Program-made: the position numbers and the translations under genes
In this document: positions 1 through 8,678 of the stretch, in pieces
Numbering within the stretch: the first letter of the stretch is position 1
How the letters are laid out: each line of letters starts with the position of its first letter
Assembly: GCA_964540095.1 (NCBI GenBank)
Contig: CAZILH010000019.1
Location: forward strand, 1 to 17,501
Reading direction: 5' to 3'
DNA: 17,501 nt
Origin: CALMZN01 sp964540095
Lineage (GTDB): Bacteria > Patescibacteriota > Patescibacteriia > UBA1558 > GWA2-36-10
The notes under the pieces: generated by a model
The model's database searches: none
What the model was told of the DNA's origin: nothing
What the model saw: only the letters and a program-made list of their open reading frames with translations

Positions 1-17
1 CCTCGCCTCTGGCGAGG
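1..17. repeat. Short GC-rich hairpin at window edge
   Basis: A 7-bp perfect stem (CCTCGCC / GGCGAGG) encloses a 3-nt loop. It lies about 32 bp beyond the 3' end of the tRNA on the minus strand, so it could belong to a terminator for that transcript. The place where a T-tract would be is outside the window, so its role is open. Confidence 0.4.
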
Positions 18-49
18 CAACAAATGCGAAAAACACGGAAACTTTGAAT

Positions 50-139
50 TGGCGGAAGGTAAGGGATTCGAACCCTTGGAGGTTTTGACACCTCACACGC
101 TTTCCAAGCGTGCGCACTAGACCACTATGCGAACCTTCC
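50..139 (-). tRNA. tRNA-Ser (anticodon GGA)
   Basis: On the minus strand a 7-bp acceptor stem pairs GGAAGGT with ACCTTCC, followed by discriminator G. The anticodon loop TTGGAAA carries GGA (103-105), which reads UCC/UCU serine codons. The T-arm has the standard GGGTTCGAATCCC, and the long variable arm (a GAGGT/ACCTC-type stem) is the class II hallmark of tRNA-Ser. The three bases after the discriminator are CCA, so the tail appears to be genome-encoded, although a CCA-adding enzyme is also present in this window. The tRNA starts only 14 bp after the stop codon of the large secreted protein gene upstream on the same strand, with no obvious promoter between, so co-transcription and processing are plausible. 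Confidence 0.95.
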
Positions 140-153
140 CAAAATAATAAAAA

Positions 154-3100
154 CTAATAACTAAAATTATTTTTTATAAACTCTCTAGTGGAAAAACCAA
201 AATATCCAGTACCACTGGTAAGCCCCAATGGTATAAGGATCTGTTCTTTATATTTGTTTTGAAATTTTATTAACGCTGCTCTGGTAACATTGCCGAATAT
301 TTTGGTTTCATGACCTGGTGAGCCGGGTCCATTATTAGCCAGAATAAATCCATTGGCATTTAAAAATTTTTGTAGCCGTAGTACATCATCACTAACGCCA
401 CCGTATGGCAAATCAACTGTAAATACATAATTATTTATCGACGATAGATTATTGATATTATTACTAGTGATGTTTATGATTTCTCCTAGAGGATAATTAT
501 CTAAATTTGGTACATCTATAATATCAGACCAAGAAAATCCTTGAGCTATAAAGGCCTCGCCATTGATTATGTGCCTCTTCATCCCGTTTTCTATTAGGTA
601 TACAGCTGGGTCGTTGGGTGTTTTGACTAGACTACCATTTATTAACAAAGCCGAGGTTGGGACTGGTTGATCTAATAAAGACAAAGTTAAATCAATTTGG
701 TTAACTTTCAATTGATTGTAGGTTAATTGGAAATCAATTCTCCCATTTCCATCAAGATCAAATTTTTGGCTTTGACCGAGTGATAAATAAAAAATTCTGT
801 CCGCTAATTTTATTTTTATTAAACCATTAGTCATGTCTAAATCCAAAACTTCCAAATTATATTTTGTGTTTGAATTTTCCAAACTAAATATCAATGGCGA
901 ATAAACATAAACCAAGATGTTTATTCCATTGGTTCCTAGGCCCGTAATTTCTTTGGTCTCGCCCGTTAAAAAATAAAAATCCGTATTCCCCAGACCAACG
1001 GAGGGTACATAGCGGCTGCCACCACCACTACAACCACTTGTTGATTTAGTGATGTTGACTGTACTAGTTTCTGTCCCATCACCATTCCGGTACTTTACTG
1101 AATAGGTGTATGAAATGCCACAAGACAAGTTTGTATCATCCCAAACGTTAGTTTGTATCCAGCCGGAGTTGGTACCGCCACTACGAGAAAAATAATAACC
1201 CGATGAGCCAGCACTGGCATTATTTAAAGCGCTGACCGATAGATTCATGCTAGTTCGGCTGGCAGTAGCTGATAAATCGCTGGGGGTAGGAGCTAGAGTA
1301 TATTTTGATAAAGTAGTAGAATAGTCGGATTCGTTAGCATTGCCATCTCGGGCCTTAACTTTATAAGTATATTGGGTATTAGCCGATAAGCCACTATCTA
1401 TATAAGTGGCTGAAGATTGCCAATTAGCTGAATCTGTCGCGCCTGAACCTCCTGTTGTTTCATCAAACCAATAAGGTGTGGCTGATAAACCGGGATCAGC
1501 GTCAACAGCTGTACTTGCTAGAATCGTCAATTGACTAGTAGAATCAGCGGTGATAGATGTAAGCCCAACATTGGTTGGCGCATCGGTATTTTGCACTAAA
1601 GAAAAAGTATGCAGAGTGGATGAATAGCCACCAGTATATGTAAAAGTGAGATTACCAGAGGCATCAGTCAAACATAAGCCATTAGTGCAGGTGTCCCCGG
1701 TTATGGCAGTGGTAGAGGCCACGCCGTCATATTTAAACTGATAGTATTTTTCCGCGGCCAAATCTCCGAAGGTGTAAATGGTGGTTGTAGCTACAGTGGA
1801 AGACGCTGTCCATTCTTTATTTTTTGTGCCAGTAGTTAGCCAGGAATTAATTCCCAAGTCCATCCAAAATGATTCATTATTAGTTGTAAAACTAGTCCAA
1901 ACAGGAGTAACTGTTAAATCAGCCGTGGTCCCAGAAACAGTACCCTGATCTCTAAATTTGCCATTAGAATAGACTCTGGCGCCAGCACCAATATCTATTT
2001 CGTCAGTACCCATAGTGTGGTGAGTATAATATAAATATTCAGCAAATTCCCCAATGAGTCGATAGCCAGCAGTATTAGGGTGAACGTTGGCATTGGTATC
2101 GTAATATCCATTGGGTGAGGCGGATTGCCAGGTAGGGTTGAAAGTCATTTGGTCATAATAGGCGTCACATGCCCAGCCATGAGAGACACAGCCAGCTTCT
2201 ACGGCGGCATTTATTATTGGGATAGGAGTATCAGGTAAACCGCCATAATTATTAAGCGTGCCTATACCTAGCCAGATTGGCGTTGCTCCCCAATCTTCTA
2301 TTTTTTGTAGCATCTCTAATATGTAATTGGCATATTCGGTATTAGTAGCTGATGCAGGTGATTGCAAGGCTAAATCATTGATGCCAATTGATAAAAATAC
2401 AGTACTGGGGCTACTATTTATCATTACGGCATCAATAGAATCAAATATTTTTTGCATGCCAGCTCCACTTATAGCGCTATCAGCGACAGCAACAACATCT
2501 AGGCCAGTTTGGCCAGCAAAAGTTGAAGCGGCTGTACCTTGCAACATTATAGAATCACCAACAAAGGCTACTTTATTTAATAAAGTAACTCCAGTGCTTG
2601 AGCTAGGGCATTTATAAGCACCAACATCGTTGCCTGTCCAAGCGGCTCCAGCGACATCACCGTCGACTGGTAAGCTGGCCTGCAGACCATGGCCGCAAAC
2701 ATATGATCCTGCCTGAATAGTGTAATCGTCAGTTGCCGTGTTTGTAAATTGAGGATTTATATAATGATTAGTACTATCAACTTGGTCCATGTGGGTTATA
2801 CCGCCAATAAAATATTGGTATTGTATCACTCCGTTTACCGGTGCTTTAGACCAGTACCAAATGTTATTGGTGACATCCCAATGCGTTGGATTGTTCATAA
2901 GATCAGTTATAACGGCGTCAGTCATTATAAAGGGGCGATAGTCGAAATCGTTATTAGCATAAAAAATATTGTTGTGCACGTGGTAAACAGAGCCTATTGA
3001 ACCGGCTGGCATATAAAATTTTTCGCGGGTAGTGAAAAAGGTGCTATTATTTAGAGTAATATTGGTGGCGGAGCTTAAATTAAAAATATACGATGTCTGA

Positions 3101-3951
3101 TCATAAAAAAGGCTGCTTTCGACAGTTAAATTTGAAGAGACGCTTGGAGCAAAGATGCTGGCTGTTTGCCCATAAAATGTGCTGCTTTTGACTGTTAAAT
3201 TTGTGGCAGCAGCTAAGCTAAAAATATTAGTTGTTTGCCCATAAAATGTGCTTCCTTCAACTATGACATTAGCCCCGGTCTTATTGATGTTTCTAATAAC
3301 AGCATTAGTACCAGCCGGACCATTTATAACAGTAGTTCGTGTAAATGTTAGATTAGAATCTTCTGTATCACTGCTAATATAAATTTGCATTCTACTTACT
3401 GTGTTATTCAGGGTTATCTGGCAATCCTCAAAAGTTAAGTTGTGTCCATATACCCAAAAAGATTGTGAGGCAACTGCGTTGGAATTAGTAAAATTGATAT
3501 GTTTGAAAGTAATTTCATTCCATCTAGCCGGATTCAAATAAAGGAAGGCATAACTGCCCGAGGTATTAACTGGCATATCAAGAGTGACCACAGCATCCGT
3601 GGGATAAGCTTGTATAATTACTGGTCCGCTGCCACTGGCCGTATTTATAACAGGATCAATATATGTATTAGCGCCATAAAATGTGCTGTATGTGCCAGCT
3701 TCAATATTGACGATATCGCCCTTGGCCACTCGCGAGCCGGTCAGAGCATAATCTAGGGTTAGCCAGGCATTTGTCCCTGTCCCTGTTCCATGGCTAGCGT
3801 CATCGGTGCCTGTCGTGGAAACATAATATGTCGCGGCACTAGCTCTCTCAACCCCCAAAAACAAAAAACTACTAAACATGACAAATAAGAAAGCGAAAAT
3901 GAAAAAAATTATTTTGTTTTTGTGTTGATGAACAATGTGCAGATAATTCAT
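154..3951 (-). CDS. Large secreted multidomain protein: beta-helix, SGNH hydrolase, FN3-like, peptidoglycan-binding-like
   Basis: A 1265-residue exported protein. Residues 1-40 are a signal peptide (basic start, hydrophobic run about 14-33, cleavage likely after ASA). About 41-445 looks like a right-handed parallel beta-helix rich in Asn/Thr rungs, including four 23-residue repeats at 229-320. About 458-645 is an SGNH/GDSL hydrolase: block I has GDS (Ser467), block III has GIND (Asn525), block V has VHP (His624). The Asp expected three residues before the His is Ala621 (GCC codon), with D618 nearby. About 790-970 holds two fibronectin-III-like domains. A Gly/Ser linker follows, then a domain with a calcium-loop-like DLDGNGRIDF segment (1065-1074), a short module at about 1102-1160 and a peptidoglycan-binding-like C-terminus (about 1180-1262). 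Inference: a cell-surface esterase or deacetylase acting on carbohydrate, anchored to the wall by its C-terminus. The substrate cannot be read from the sequence. A strong promoter lies upstream; there is no Shine-Dalgarno site. Confidence 0.9.
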   Translation of the reverse strand: MNYLHIVHQHKNKIIFFIFAFLFVMFSSFLFLGVERASAATYYVSTTGTDDASHGTGTGTNAWLTLDYALTGSRVAKGDIVNIEAGTYSTFYGANTYIDPVINTASGSGPVIIQAYPTDAVVTLDMPVNTSGSYAFLYLNPARWNEITFKHINFTNSNAVASQSFWVYGHNLTFEDCQITLNNTVSRMQIYISSDTEDSNLTFTRTTVINGPAGTNAVIRNINKTGANVIVEGSTFYGQTTNIFSLAAATNLTVKSSTFYGQTASIFAPSVSSNLTVESSLFYDQTSYIFNLSSATNITLNNSTFFTTREKFYMPAGSIGSVYHVHNNIFYANNDFDYRPFIMTDAVITDLMNNPTHWDVTNNIWYWSKAPVNGVIQYQYFIGGITHMDQVDSTNHYINPQFTNTATDDYTIQAGSYVCGHGLQASLPVDGDVAGAAWTGNDVGAYKCPSSSTGVTLLNKVAFVGDSIMLQGTAASTFAGQTGLDVVAVADSAISGAGMQKIFDSIDAVMINSSPSTVFLSIGINDLALQSPASATNTEYANYILEMLQKIEDWGATPIWLGIGTLNNYGGLPDTPIPIINAAVEAGCVSHGWACDAYYDQMTFNPTWQSASPNGYYDTNANVHPNTAGYRLIGEFAEYLYYTHHTMGTDEIDIGAGARVYSNGKFRDQGTVSGTTADLTVTPVWTSFTTNNESFWMDLGINSWLTTGTKNKEWTASSTVATTTIYTFGDLAAEKYYQFKYDGVASTTAITGDTCTNGLCLTDASGNLTFTYTGGYSSTLHTFSLVQNTDAPTNVGLTSITADSTSQLTILASTAVDADPGLSATPYWFDETTGGSGATDSANWQSSATYIDSGLSANTQYTYKVKARDGNANESDYSTTLSKYTLAPTPSDLSATASRTSMNLSVSALNNASAGSSGYYFSRSGGTNSGWIQTNVWDDTNLSCGISYTYSVKYRNGDGTETSTVNITKSTSGCSGGGSRYVPSVGLGNTDFYFLTGETKEITGLGTNGINILVYVYSPLIFSLENSNTKYNLEVLDLDMTNGLIKIKLADRIFYLSLGQSQKFDLDGNGRIDFQLTYNQLKVNQIDLTLSLLDQPVPTSALLINGSLVKTPNDPAVYLIENGMKRHIINGEAFIAQGFSWSDIIDVPNLDNYPLGEIINITSNNINNLSSINNYVFTVDLPYGGVSDDVLRLQKFLNANGFILANNGPGSPGHETKIFGNVTRAALIKFQNKYKEQILIPLGLTSGTGYFGFSTREFIKNNFSY
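2992..3267 (-). repeat. Degenerate 69-bp tandem repeat encoding beta-helix rungs
   Basis: Four in-frame copies of a 23-residue unit (starting at residues 229, 252, 275 and 298) share the pattern hydrophobic-T-V-x-x-S-x-F-Y-x-Q-T-x-x-I-F. At DNA level the phrase CATAAAATGTGCT recurs. One unit is about the length of one turn of a parallel beta-helix, so this looks like rung duplication within the fold. Confidence 0.7.
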
Positions 3952-4005
3952 AAAAATTATTCAAATAATAATTAACTATTAATTTACTTAGTAATATGCG
4001 CAAAT

Positions 4006-4034
4006 ATTATAGATTTTATTAAGATTTTAGTCAA
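4006..4034 (-). promoter_or_regulatory. Sigma70-type promoter of the large secreted protein gene
   Basis: On the minus strand TTGACT (4029-4034) and TATAAT (4006-4011) are separated by exactly 17 bp. Transcription would begin near 3999, giving a leader of about 48 nt before the ATG at 3951. Confidence 0.8.
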
Positions 4035-4051
4035 TCCACAAATAAAATGAC

Positions 4052-4104
4052 CGCCCTGTAAAAAACTGCTTTTTTTATGTTTATAAAAACCAATTTACTG
4101 GGCG
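4052..4104 (-). terminator. Long hairpin over the mscL stop codon, possible terminator
   Basis: On the minus strand CGCCCAGTAAA pairs with TTTACAGGGCG (11 bp with one A-A mismatch). Inside, TTTTTAT and ATAAAAA pair around a 4-nt loop. The outer stem starts before the mscL stop codon. The following sequence is only modestly T-rich, so termination is possible but not certain. The promoter of the next gene begins within 20 bp. Confidence 0.45.
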
Positions 4105-4400
4105 TCTTTTTTCTTATCTAGTCGATCCAGTTTTAAAATTCTCACGCCAAAATATACTACCAAGGCAATAATAATAAAATCTATTGTTGTATTTACAAAA
4201 CTACCAAACATAACTTTATTTTCACCCACCTGCCAAGCCAATTGATCTAAGTTGGCGCCACCCAACAATGAACCAAGCAATGGATTAATAATATCATTAA
4301 CCAAACCAGACACTACCTTGGAAATGGCACCGCCCAGTATAAAACCAACGGCCAGACCCACCACTCCCTGCTCTCTAATAAAATTTATAAATCCTTTCAT
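4095..4400 (-). CDS. mscL: Large-conductance mechanosensitive channel MscL
   Basis: A 101-residue inner-membrane channel of the MscL family, which forms a pentameric pore opened by membrane tension and releases solutes on hypo-osmotic shock. The family N-terminus is clear (MKGFINFIREQGVVGLAVGF), followed by TM1 (about 14-40, with the Gly/Ala-rich pore segment GGAISKVVSGLVNDIINPLL), a short periplasmic loop and TM2 (about 69-90). It is shorter than the E. coli protein (136 residues), mainly because the periplasmic loop and cytoplasmic C-terminal helix are trimmed. The start is fixed by the conserved MKGF. An inverted-repeat element fills the gap to the upstream cca gene and ends 2 bp before the start codon. 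Confidence 0.95.
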   Translation of the reverse strand: MKGFINFIREQGVVGLAVGFILGGAISKVVSGLVNDIINPLLGSLLGGANLDQLAWQVGENKVMFGSFVNTTIDFIIIALVVYFGVRILKLDRLDKKKDAQ

Positions 4401-4402
4401 AT

Positions 4403-4545
4403 TTTACCCCGTTAAATAATTTTTATCGGGCCCAGCTCGATAAAAATTAAATTTAATTAATAATAAATAAAAAATTGAATTGTTATAATTATTTTTTTGG
4501 TTTATTTTTATGCCCCAATAAATTAAATTTATTTAACGGGGTTAA
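4403..4545 (+). repeat. Palindromic intergenic element, copy A
   Basis: Outer arms ACCCCGTTAAATAA (4406-4419) and TTATTTAACGGGGT (4529-4542) are perfect 14-bp inverted repeats. An inner hairpin has a perfect 12-bp stem (4417-4428 / 4438-4449) and a 9-nt loop. The left arm overlaps the inner stem by 3 bp. After the hairpin comes AATTTAATT. Copy B at 16275-16412 shares the ends, the inner-hairpin layout and the AAAATTAAATTTAATT segment in the opposite orientation. This copy spans the whole cca-mscL gap and overlaps the cca stop codon. Orientation is arbitrary. Confidence 0.7.
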
Positions 4546-6107
4546 TCTATTAATAATAATTTTTCTAATTTACCCATAGCTTCTGTGACATCCCTGATGC
4601 TAGACAGTGCTTGAATAATATCTTCCCTACTAAAACCACGCTTATCTCTTAATTCACTACTCAATTGTATCAGGCGCCCGATTTCTGGACCAGGAGTAAA
4701 ACCAATTTTCAAAAAATCTTTGCCAGCCATTAGCTCTGGCGCCACTTGTCGGTCAACCCCAATACTTTCAGCTTTAGCGATCAACCACTCAATTAATTTT
4801 TTTATCTTCTCCCTATCTTCTCTCCTAGTAGCTCGATAGTCAGCTTCTGACAAAAAAGCCGAATCTCTAATATTGGCTGGTGCCAAATCTCTAGCTAAAC
4901 GACGAAAAATACCATCTTTTATTTCACAACCTTGCAACATATCCTTATACAAATACATCGGCCTCATATGGTGACGCACCAAAGGTAAGACTCGCGCTTC
5001 GGTGGCCCCATCTACCCTGAGGCCATCTAAAAAAACTTTGGTCAAACCAACGCTGGCCAAATCGTGACCGTGAGCAATTATTTTCCCGTCTTTTTCTTCA
5101 GTTGTTTCTGCTTTACCCAAATCATGGCACAGAGCAGCTAGCATCAATGGCCACATTTCCTGCTCAGTTAATTTCTCTCGCCTAGCAATGTCTGCCATTT
5201 CATCAACGGCGATCAAAGTATGCTCCCAGACATTACCTTCGGGATGTTTGTTTGGATCTTGTGGTGTTTCTACCAAGGGCACAAACTCGGGATGCAGTTC
5301 TTTGAGCACTCCTAGTTCGAGACCTGCTTGCAAGCCACCTGACGGCTTATCGGATTTCAACAAAAGCTTACGCCACTCCTCACGAATTCTCTCTTTTGAT
5401 AAATACTTTAGCCCATCAGCCATACCACTCATAATCCGACGACTATCTTCGTCCATGGTCAACTCAAAACGACCAACGAATCGCATGGCTCGCAATACTC
5501 TAATCGGATCTTCGGAAAATGTTTTTTCATCAACCACCCGTAAAATTTTATTTTTTAAATCATCTACTCCGTGATATGGATCAAATATTTGTCCGGTCAA
5601 GGGATCAGCTAAAATAGCATTGATGGTAAAATCACGACGCCGCGTCGCCTCTGATATTGAGAGATGCGGATCGGCCTGCACAGCAAAACCTCTATGCCCC
5701 GGACCTGTTTTTGAATCGCGACGCGGTAATGATATATCAATCTCAAAACCGTCTTTGATAGAAAGTTTGAGAACACTAAAAGCTTTTCCTACCTCCCCTA
5801 AACGACCAAAGGGTCGCAATAAATCTTGCAGATCCAACGGCTCTATGCCATAGACCTCAATATCAAAGTCCTTTATTTCTTTTTCCAGAATAATATCGCG
5901 AACACTCCCACCTACTAACAAAGCGCGACCGCCCGCCTCATGAATCATGCGACAAATTCGGACTGCTACCTCATAGGTTTCGGCTTGTTTTTCCAGGCCC
6001 ATACCCTGCCAATCAGCAATATAATTTTCAGGCAAAGCTAAACTAACAGCCGTGTCATCCACTTCCTTGCTTGGAATAATTTTTTCTTGTGTTTCTGGGT
6101 TTGACAT
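4542..6107 (-). CDS. cca: CCA tRNA nucleotidyltransferase / poly(A) polymerase-family protein with HD domain
   Basis: A 521-residue class II nucleotidyltransferase that adds or repairs the 3' CCA of tRNAs, using CTP and ATP without a template. Visible motifs: GGSVRD (66-71), the metal-binding DFDIEVYG (80-87), RRDFTINAIL (157-166) and the neck-region DPIRVLRAMRF (200-210). A C-terminal HD phosphohydrolase domain shows H296, the CHDLGK motif (327-332) and HGH (346-348). The N-terminus extends about 40 residues beyond most family members, so a downstream start (for example Met36) is possible. No Shine-Dalgarno site is seen. A possible promoter TTGCTT-16 bp-TAGGAT ends about 12 bp before the start. 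A poly(A) polymerase role cannot be excluded by sequence alone. Confidence 0.92.
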   Translation of the reverse strand: MSNPETQEKIIPSKEVDDTAVSLALPENYIADWQGMGLEKQAETYEVAVRICRMIHEAGGRALLVGGSVRDIILEKEIKDFDIEVYGIEPLDLQDLLRPFGRLGEVGKAFSVLKLSIKDGFEIDISLPRRDSKTGPGHRGFAVQADPHLSISEATRRRDFTINAILADPLTGQIFDPYHGVDDLKNKILRVVDEKTFSEDPIRVLRAMRFVGRFELTMDEDSRRIMSGMADGLKYLSKERIREEWRKLLLKSDKPSGGLQAGLELGVLKELHPEFVPLVETPQDPNKHPEGNVWEHTLIAVDEMADIARREKLTEQEMWPLMLAALCHDLGKAETTEEKDGKIIAHGHDLASVGLTKVFLDGLRVDGATEARVLPLVRHHMRPMYLYKDMLQGCEIKDGIFRRLARDLAPANIRDSAFLSEADYRATRREDREKIKKLIEWLIAKAESIGVDRQVAPELMAGKDFLKIGFTPGPEIGRLIQLSSELRDKRGFSREDIIQALSSIRDVTEAMGKLEKLLLID

Positions 6108-6168
6108 AAAGAAAAAATCCTACCGAACTCGCACGCCAAAGCAACCACCAAAAATTTTGAAAGTTTTT

Positions 6169-6199
6169 CCAGCCCTAGGGGCTGGTCGCCCTGTGGGCG
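6169..6199. repeat. Two tandem GC-rich hairpins between ppsA and cca
   Basis: CCAGCCC / GGGCTGG (7-bp stem, 3-nt loop) is followed after 1 bp by CGCCC / GGGCG (5-bp stem, 3-nt loop). They stand out in an AT-rich gap and lie 19 bp past the ppsA stop codon. Neither strand shows the T-tract of a normal intrinsic terminator right after the stems. They could act as a transcript-end stabiliser or be an extragenic palindromic repeat. Confidence 0.55.
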
Positions 6200-6217
6200 G
6201 AAAATAACAAACTAAAA

Positions 6218-8608
6218 TTATTTTCTTTTTTTACTTTCTACTTGCTTGATGGCCAAAGTGGTTTTGATGACTGTGTCGGGATTCAAAGAAATTGAATCAA
6301 TACCCTCTCTGACCAAAAATTGCGCAAAGTCCGGAAAATCAGAAGGTGCTTGTCCACAAATGCCAATTTTCCTTTTATTTTTCTTGGCTGTTTTTATCAC
6401 TTGGCTGATCAAAGATTTGACAGCTTGATTGCGCTCATCATAAACATGAGCCACGATTTGCGAATCACGATCTACCCCCAAAGTAAGCTGAGTCAAATCA
6501 TTTGACCCAATAGAAAAGCCATCAAATATTTTACAAAATTCTTCGGCTAAAATTACGTTGGATGGTATCTCACACATGACATAGACCTCCAAACCCCCCA
6601 CTCCGCGCTTCAAACCATGCTTGGCCATGATAGCCAAAACTTTTTTGCCTTCTTCTATAGTCCGACAAAAAGGCACCATGATTTTCAAATTCCTCAGGCC
6701 CATGTCTTCGCGGACTTTGACCAGAGCTTTACACTCCAACTCAAAAGCGGCTATGTATTTTGGATCATAATAGCGAGATGCTCCGCGCCAACCAATCATG
6801 GGATTGGACTCTACTGGCTCAAATTCTGTGCCACCAATCAAATTAGCATATTCATTGGATTTGAAGTCCGACAAACGAACTATGACATCTTTGGGATAGA
6901 AACTAGCGGCAATACGAGCCACGCCTTCAGCCAGTCGATCCACAAAAAATTGCGCTTTGTTTGTATAACCGACTGTCAATTTTTCAATTTGCTGTTTGGC
7001 TTTTTTATTTTTTAATTTATGAAAATTGAGCAAGGCCAAAGGATGAATTTTTATATACGAAGTAATAATAAATTCTTCGCGAGCCAAGCCCACACCATCA
7101 TTGGGGATAAAACTCTGCGCCATAGCCATTTCGGGATTACCGATATTCATCATGATTTTGGTACGAGTTCTTTTTATTTTTTTCAAATCAGTTTCTTTGA
7201 TTTGAAATTTCAACAAGCCATTATAAATATAACCACGCTCGCCTTCCGCACAGCTGACAGTCACGGGCTGTTTGCTCTTTACTTTTTCTGTACAGTCCAC
7301 AGTGCCTACTACGCAAGGGATGCCTAGTTCACGAGAAATAATCGCGGCATGACAAGTGCGTCCGCCAGCATTGGTGACAATAGCGGCCGCTTTTTTCATA
7401 ATCGGCTCCCAATCCGGATCAGTCATTTCCGTAATCAAGACCTCACCTTGTTTGAAATTGCCAATATCAGCCACATCTTTAATCACGTGGGCTGGTCCCT
7501 GACCTATCATGTTCCCAACCGAAGCGCCTTCGGCTAGCACTTTACCAGCTGTTTGCAAAATATATTCTTTGAGCTTGGTGGGATCATCTTGTGAGCGCAC
7601 GGTTTCTGGTCTGGCCTGGACTATGAATAATTGATTGGTCAGGCCATCTTTGGCCCACTCCATGTCCATGGCTTTGTTGTAGTGCTTTTCAATAATCACC
7701 GCCCATTTGGCCAAACGAATTACTTCTTTGTCCGTCAAAACAAATTTGTGCCTGTCTTTGGCTGGCACTTTCATATCCACAGTAGCGTGAACACTGCCGG
7801 CAAAATTGTAAATTAATTTTTGTTCTTTGGAGCCCAAGCGACGACTGATGATCGGGTCCAAACCTTTTAACAAAGTCGTTTTGAAAACATAGTATTCATC
7901 TGGGTTGACTTTGCCTTTGACAATATATTCGCCCAAACCATAAGTAGCGTTGATCAAAACAGCATCTTTGAAGCCGGACTCCGTGTCAATAGAAAACATA
8001 ACACCAGAAGAGGCCTTGTCCGAACGCACCATTTTCTGCACCGTGATTGAAAGCTTGATAGAAAAATGATCAAAGCCCTTATCCGTACGGTAAGAAATAG
8101 CGCGATCAGTAAATAGTGAGGCCACGCACTTGCGACAAGCATCCAGCAGGGCTTTTTCGCCTTTGATATTCAAATATGACTCTTGCTGTCCGGCAAAAGA
8201 AGCATCGGGTAGATCTTCGGCAGTCGCTGAACTGCGAATAGCCACATCAGTATTGACTGTCTTGAATTGCTGAGAAAGCTGATGATAATGATTTATAATT
8301 TCTTTTTTCAAATCATCGGGAAACTCGGCTTGCAATATTATTTTTCTAATTTGAGCGCCACGCTGAGACAAATTTTTCATGTCCCCAGTATCCAAGTCCT
8401 TCAAAATTTTCTTTATCTTATCTTTGACGCCACTGCTATCCAAAAAATAATCATAAGCCGCGGCTGTGACGGCATAGCCATTGGGAATTTTGACACCAAC
8501 CGGCGTCAACTTGCGATACATCTCACCTAGTGAGGCATTCTTGCCACCGACAATAGGTATATCTTTGATACCAATTTCATTGAACCACAAAATAAATTTT
8601 TTTGACAT
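6218..8608 (-). CDS. ppsA: Phosphoenolpyruvate synthase (pyruvate, water dikinase)
   Basis: A 796-residue, full-length PEP synthase: pyruvate + ATP + water to PEP + AMP + phosphate, a gluconeogenic step in the cytoplasm. The N-terminal ATP-grasp-like domain starts with GGKNASLGEM (21-30) and includes RSSATAEDLPDASFAGQQES (125-144). The swivelling phosphohistidine domain has GGRTCHAAIISRELGIPCVVGT-type sequence with catalytic His420. The C-terminal PEP/pyruvate barrel shows DGVGLAREEF (504-513), GSNDLTQLTLGVDRD (701-715) and the catalytic Cys751 in GICGQAPSD. It lies about 70 bp downstream of a DUF4870-like gene on the same strand. No Shine-Dalgarno site is visible. PPDK is less likely because its family signature and length differ. 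Confidence 0.96.
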   Translation of the reverse strand: MSKKFILWFNEIGIKDIPIVGGKNASLGEMYRKLTPVGVKIPNGYAVTAAAYDYFLDSSGVKDKIKKILKDLDTGDMKNLSQRGAQIRKIILQAEFPDDLKKEIINHYHQLSQQFKTVNTDVAIRSSATAEDLPDASFAGQQESYLNIKGEKALLDACRKCVASLFTDRAISYRTDKGFDHFSIKLSITVQKMVRSDKASSGVMFSIDTESGFKDAVLINATYGLGEYIVKGKVNPDEYYVFKTTLLKGLDPIISRRLGSKEQKLIYNFAGSVHATVDMKVPAKDRHKFVLTDKEVIRLAKWAVIIEKHYNKAMDMEWAKDGLTNQLFIVQARPETVRSQDDPTKLKEYILQTAGKVLAEGASVGNMIGQGPAHVIKDVADIGNFKQGEVLITEMTDPDWEPIMKKAAAIVTNAGGRTCHAAIISRELGIPCVVGTVDCTEKVKSKQPVTVSCAEGERGYIYNGLLKFQIKETDLKKIKRTRTKIMMNIGNPEMAMAQSFIPNDGVGLAREEFIITSYIKIHPLALLNFHKLKNKKAKQQIEKLTVGYTNKAQFFVDRLAEGVARIAASFYPKDVIVRLSDFKSNEYANLIGGTEFEPVESNPMIGWRGASRYYDPKYIAAFELECKALVKVREDMGLRNLKIMVPFCRTIEEGKKVLAIMAKHGLKRGVGGLEVYVMCEIPSNVILAEEFCKIFDGFSIGSNDLTQLTLGVDRDSQIVAHVYDERNQAVKSLISQVIKTAKKNKRKIGICGQAPSDFPDFAQFLVREGIDSISLNPDTVIKTTLAIKQVESKKRK

Positions 8609-8621
8609 AAATCTCTAGATT

Positions 8622-8660
8622 AAAAAATGACGGCACAAATAAATATTAGCCAGCCGTGTG
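8622..8660 (-). terminator. Weak hairpin plus T-run before ppsA
   Basis: On the minus strand ACGGC and GCCGT pair across a loop of about 18 nt, followed within three bases by a run of six T. It follows the DUF4870-like gene and precedes ppsA. The stem is short, so it may only attenuate transcription or be chance. Confidence 0.3.
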
Positions 8661-8678
8661 GCAAAATTTTATTATTTA

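Noticed and set aside
2992..3267. Regularly spaced repeats as a possible CRISPR array
   Set aside because: The repeats are degenerate, in frame and contiguous within a beta-helix coding region; there are no unique spacers or cas genes.
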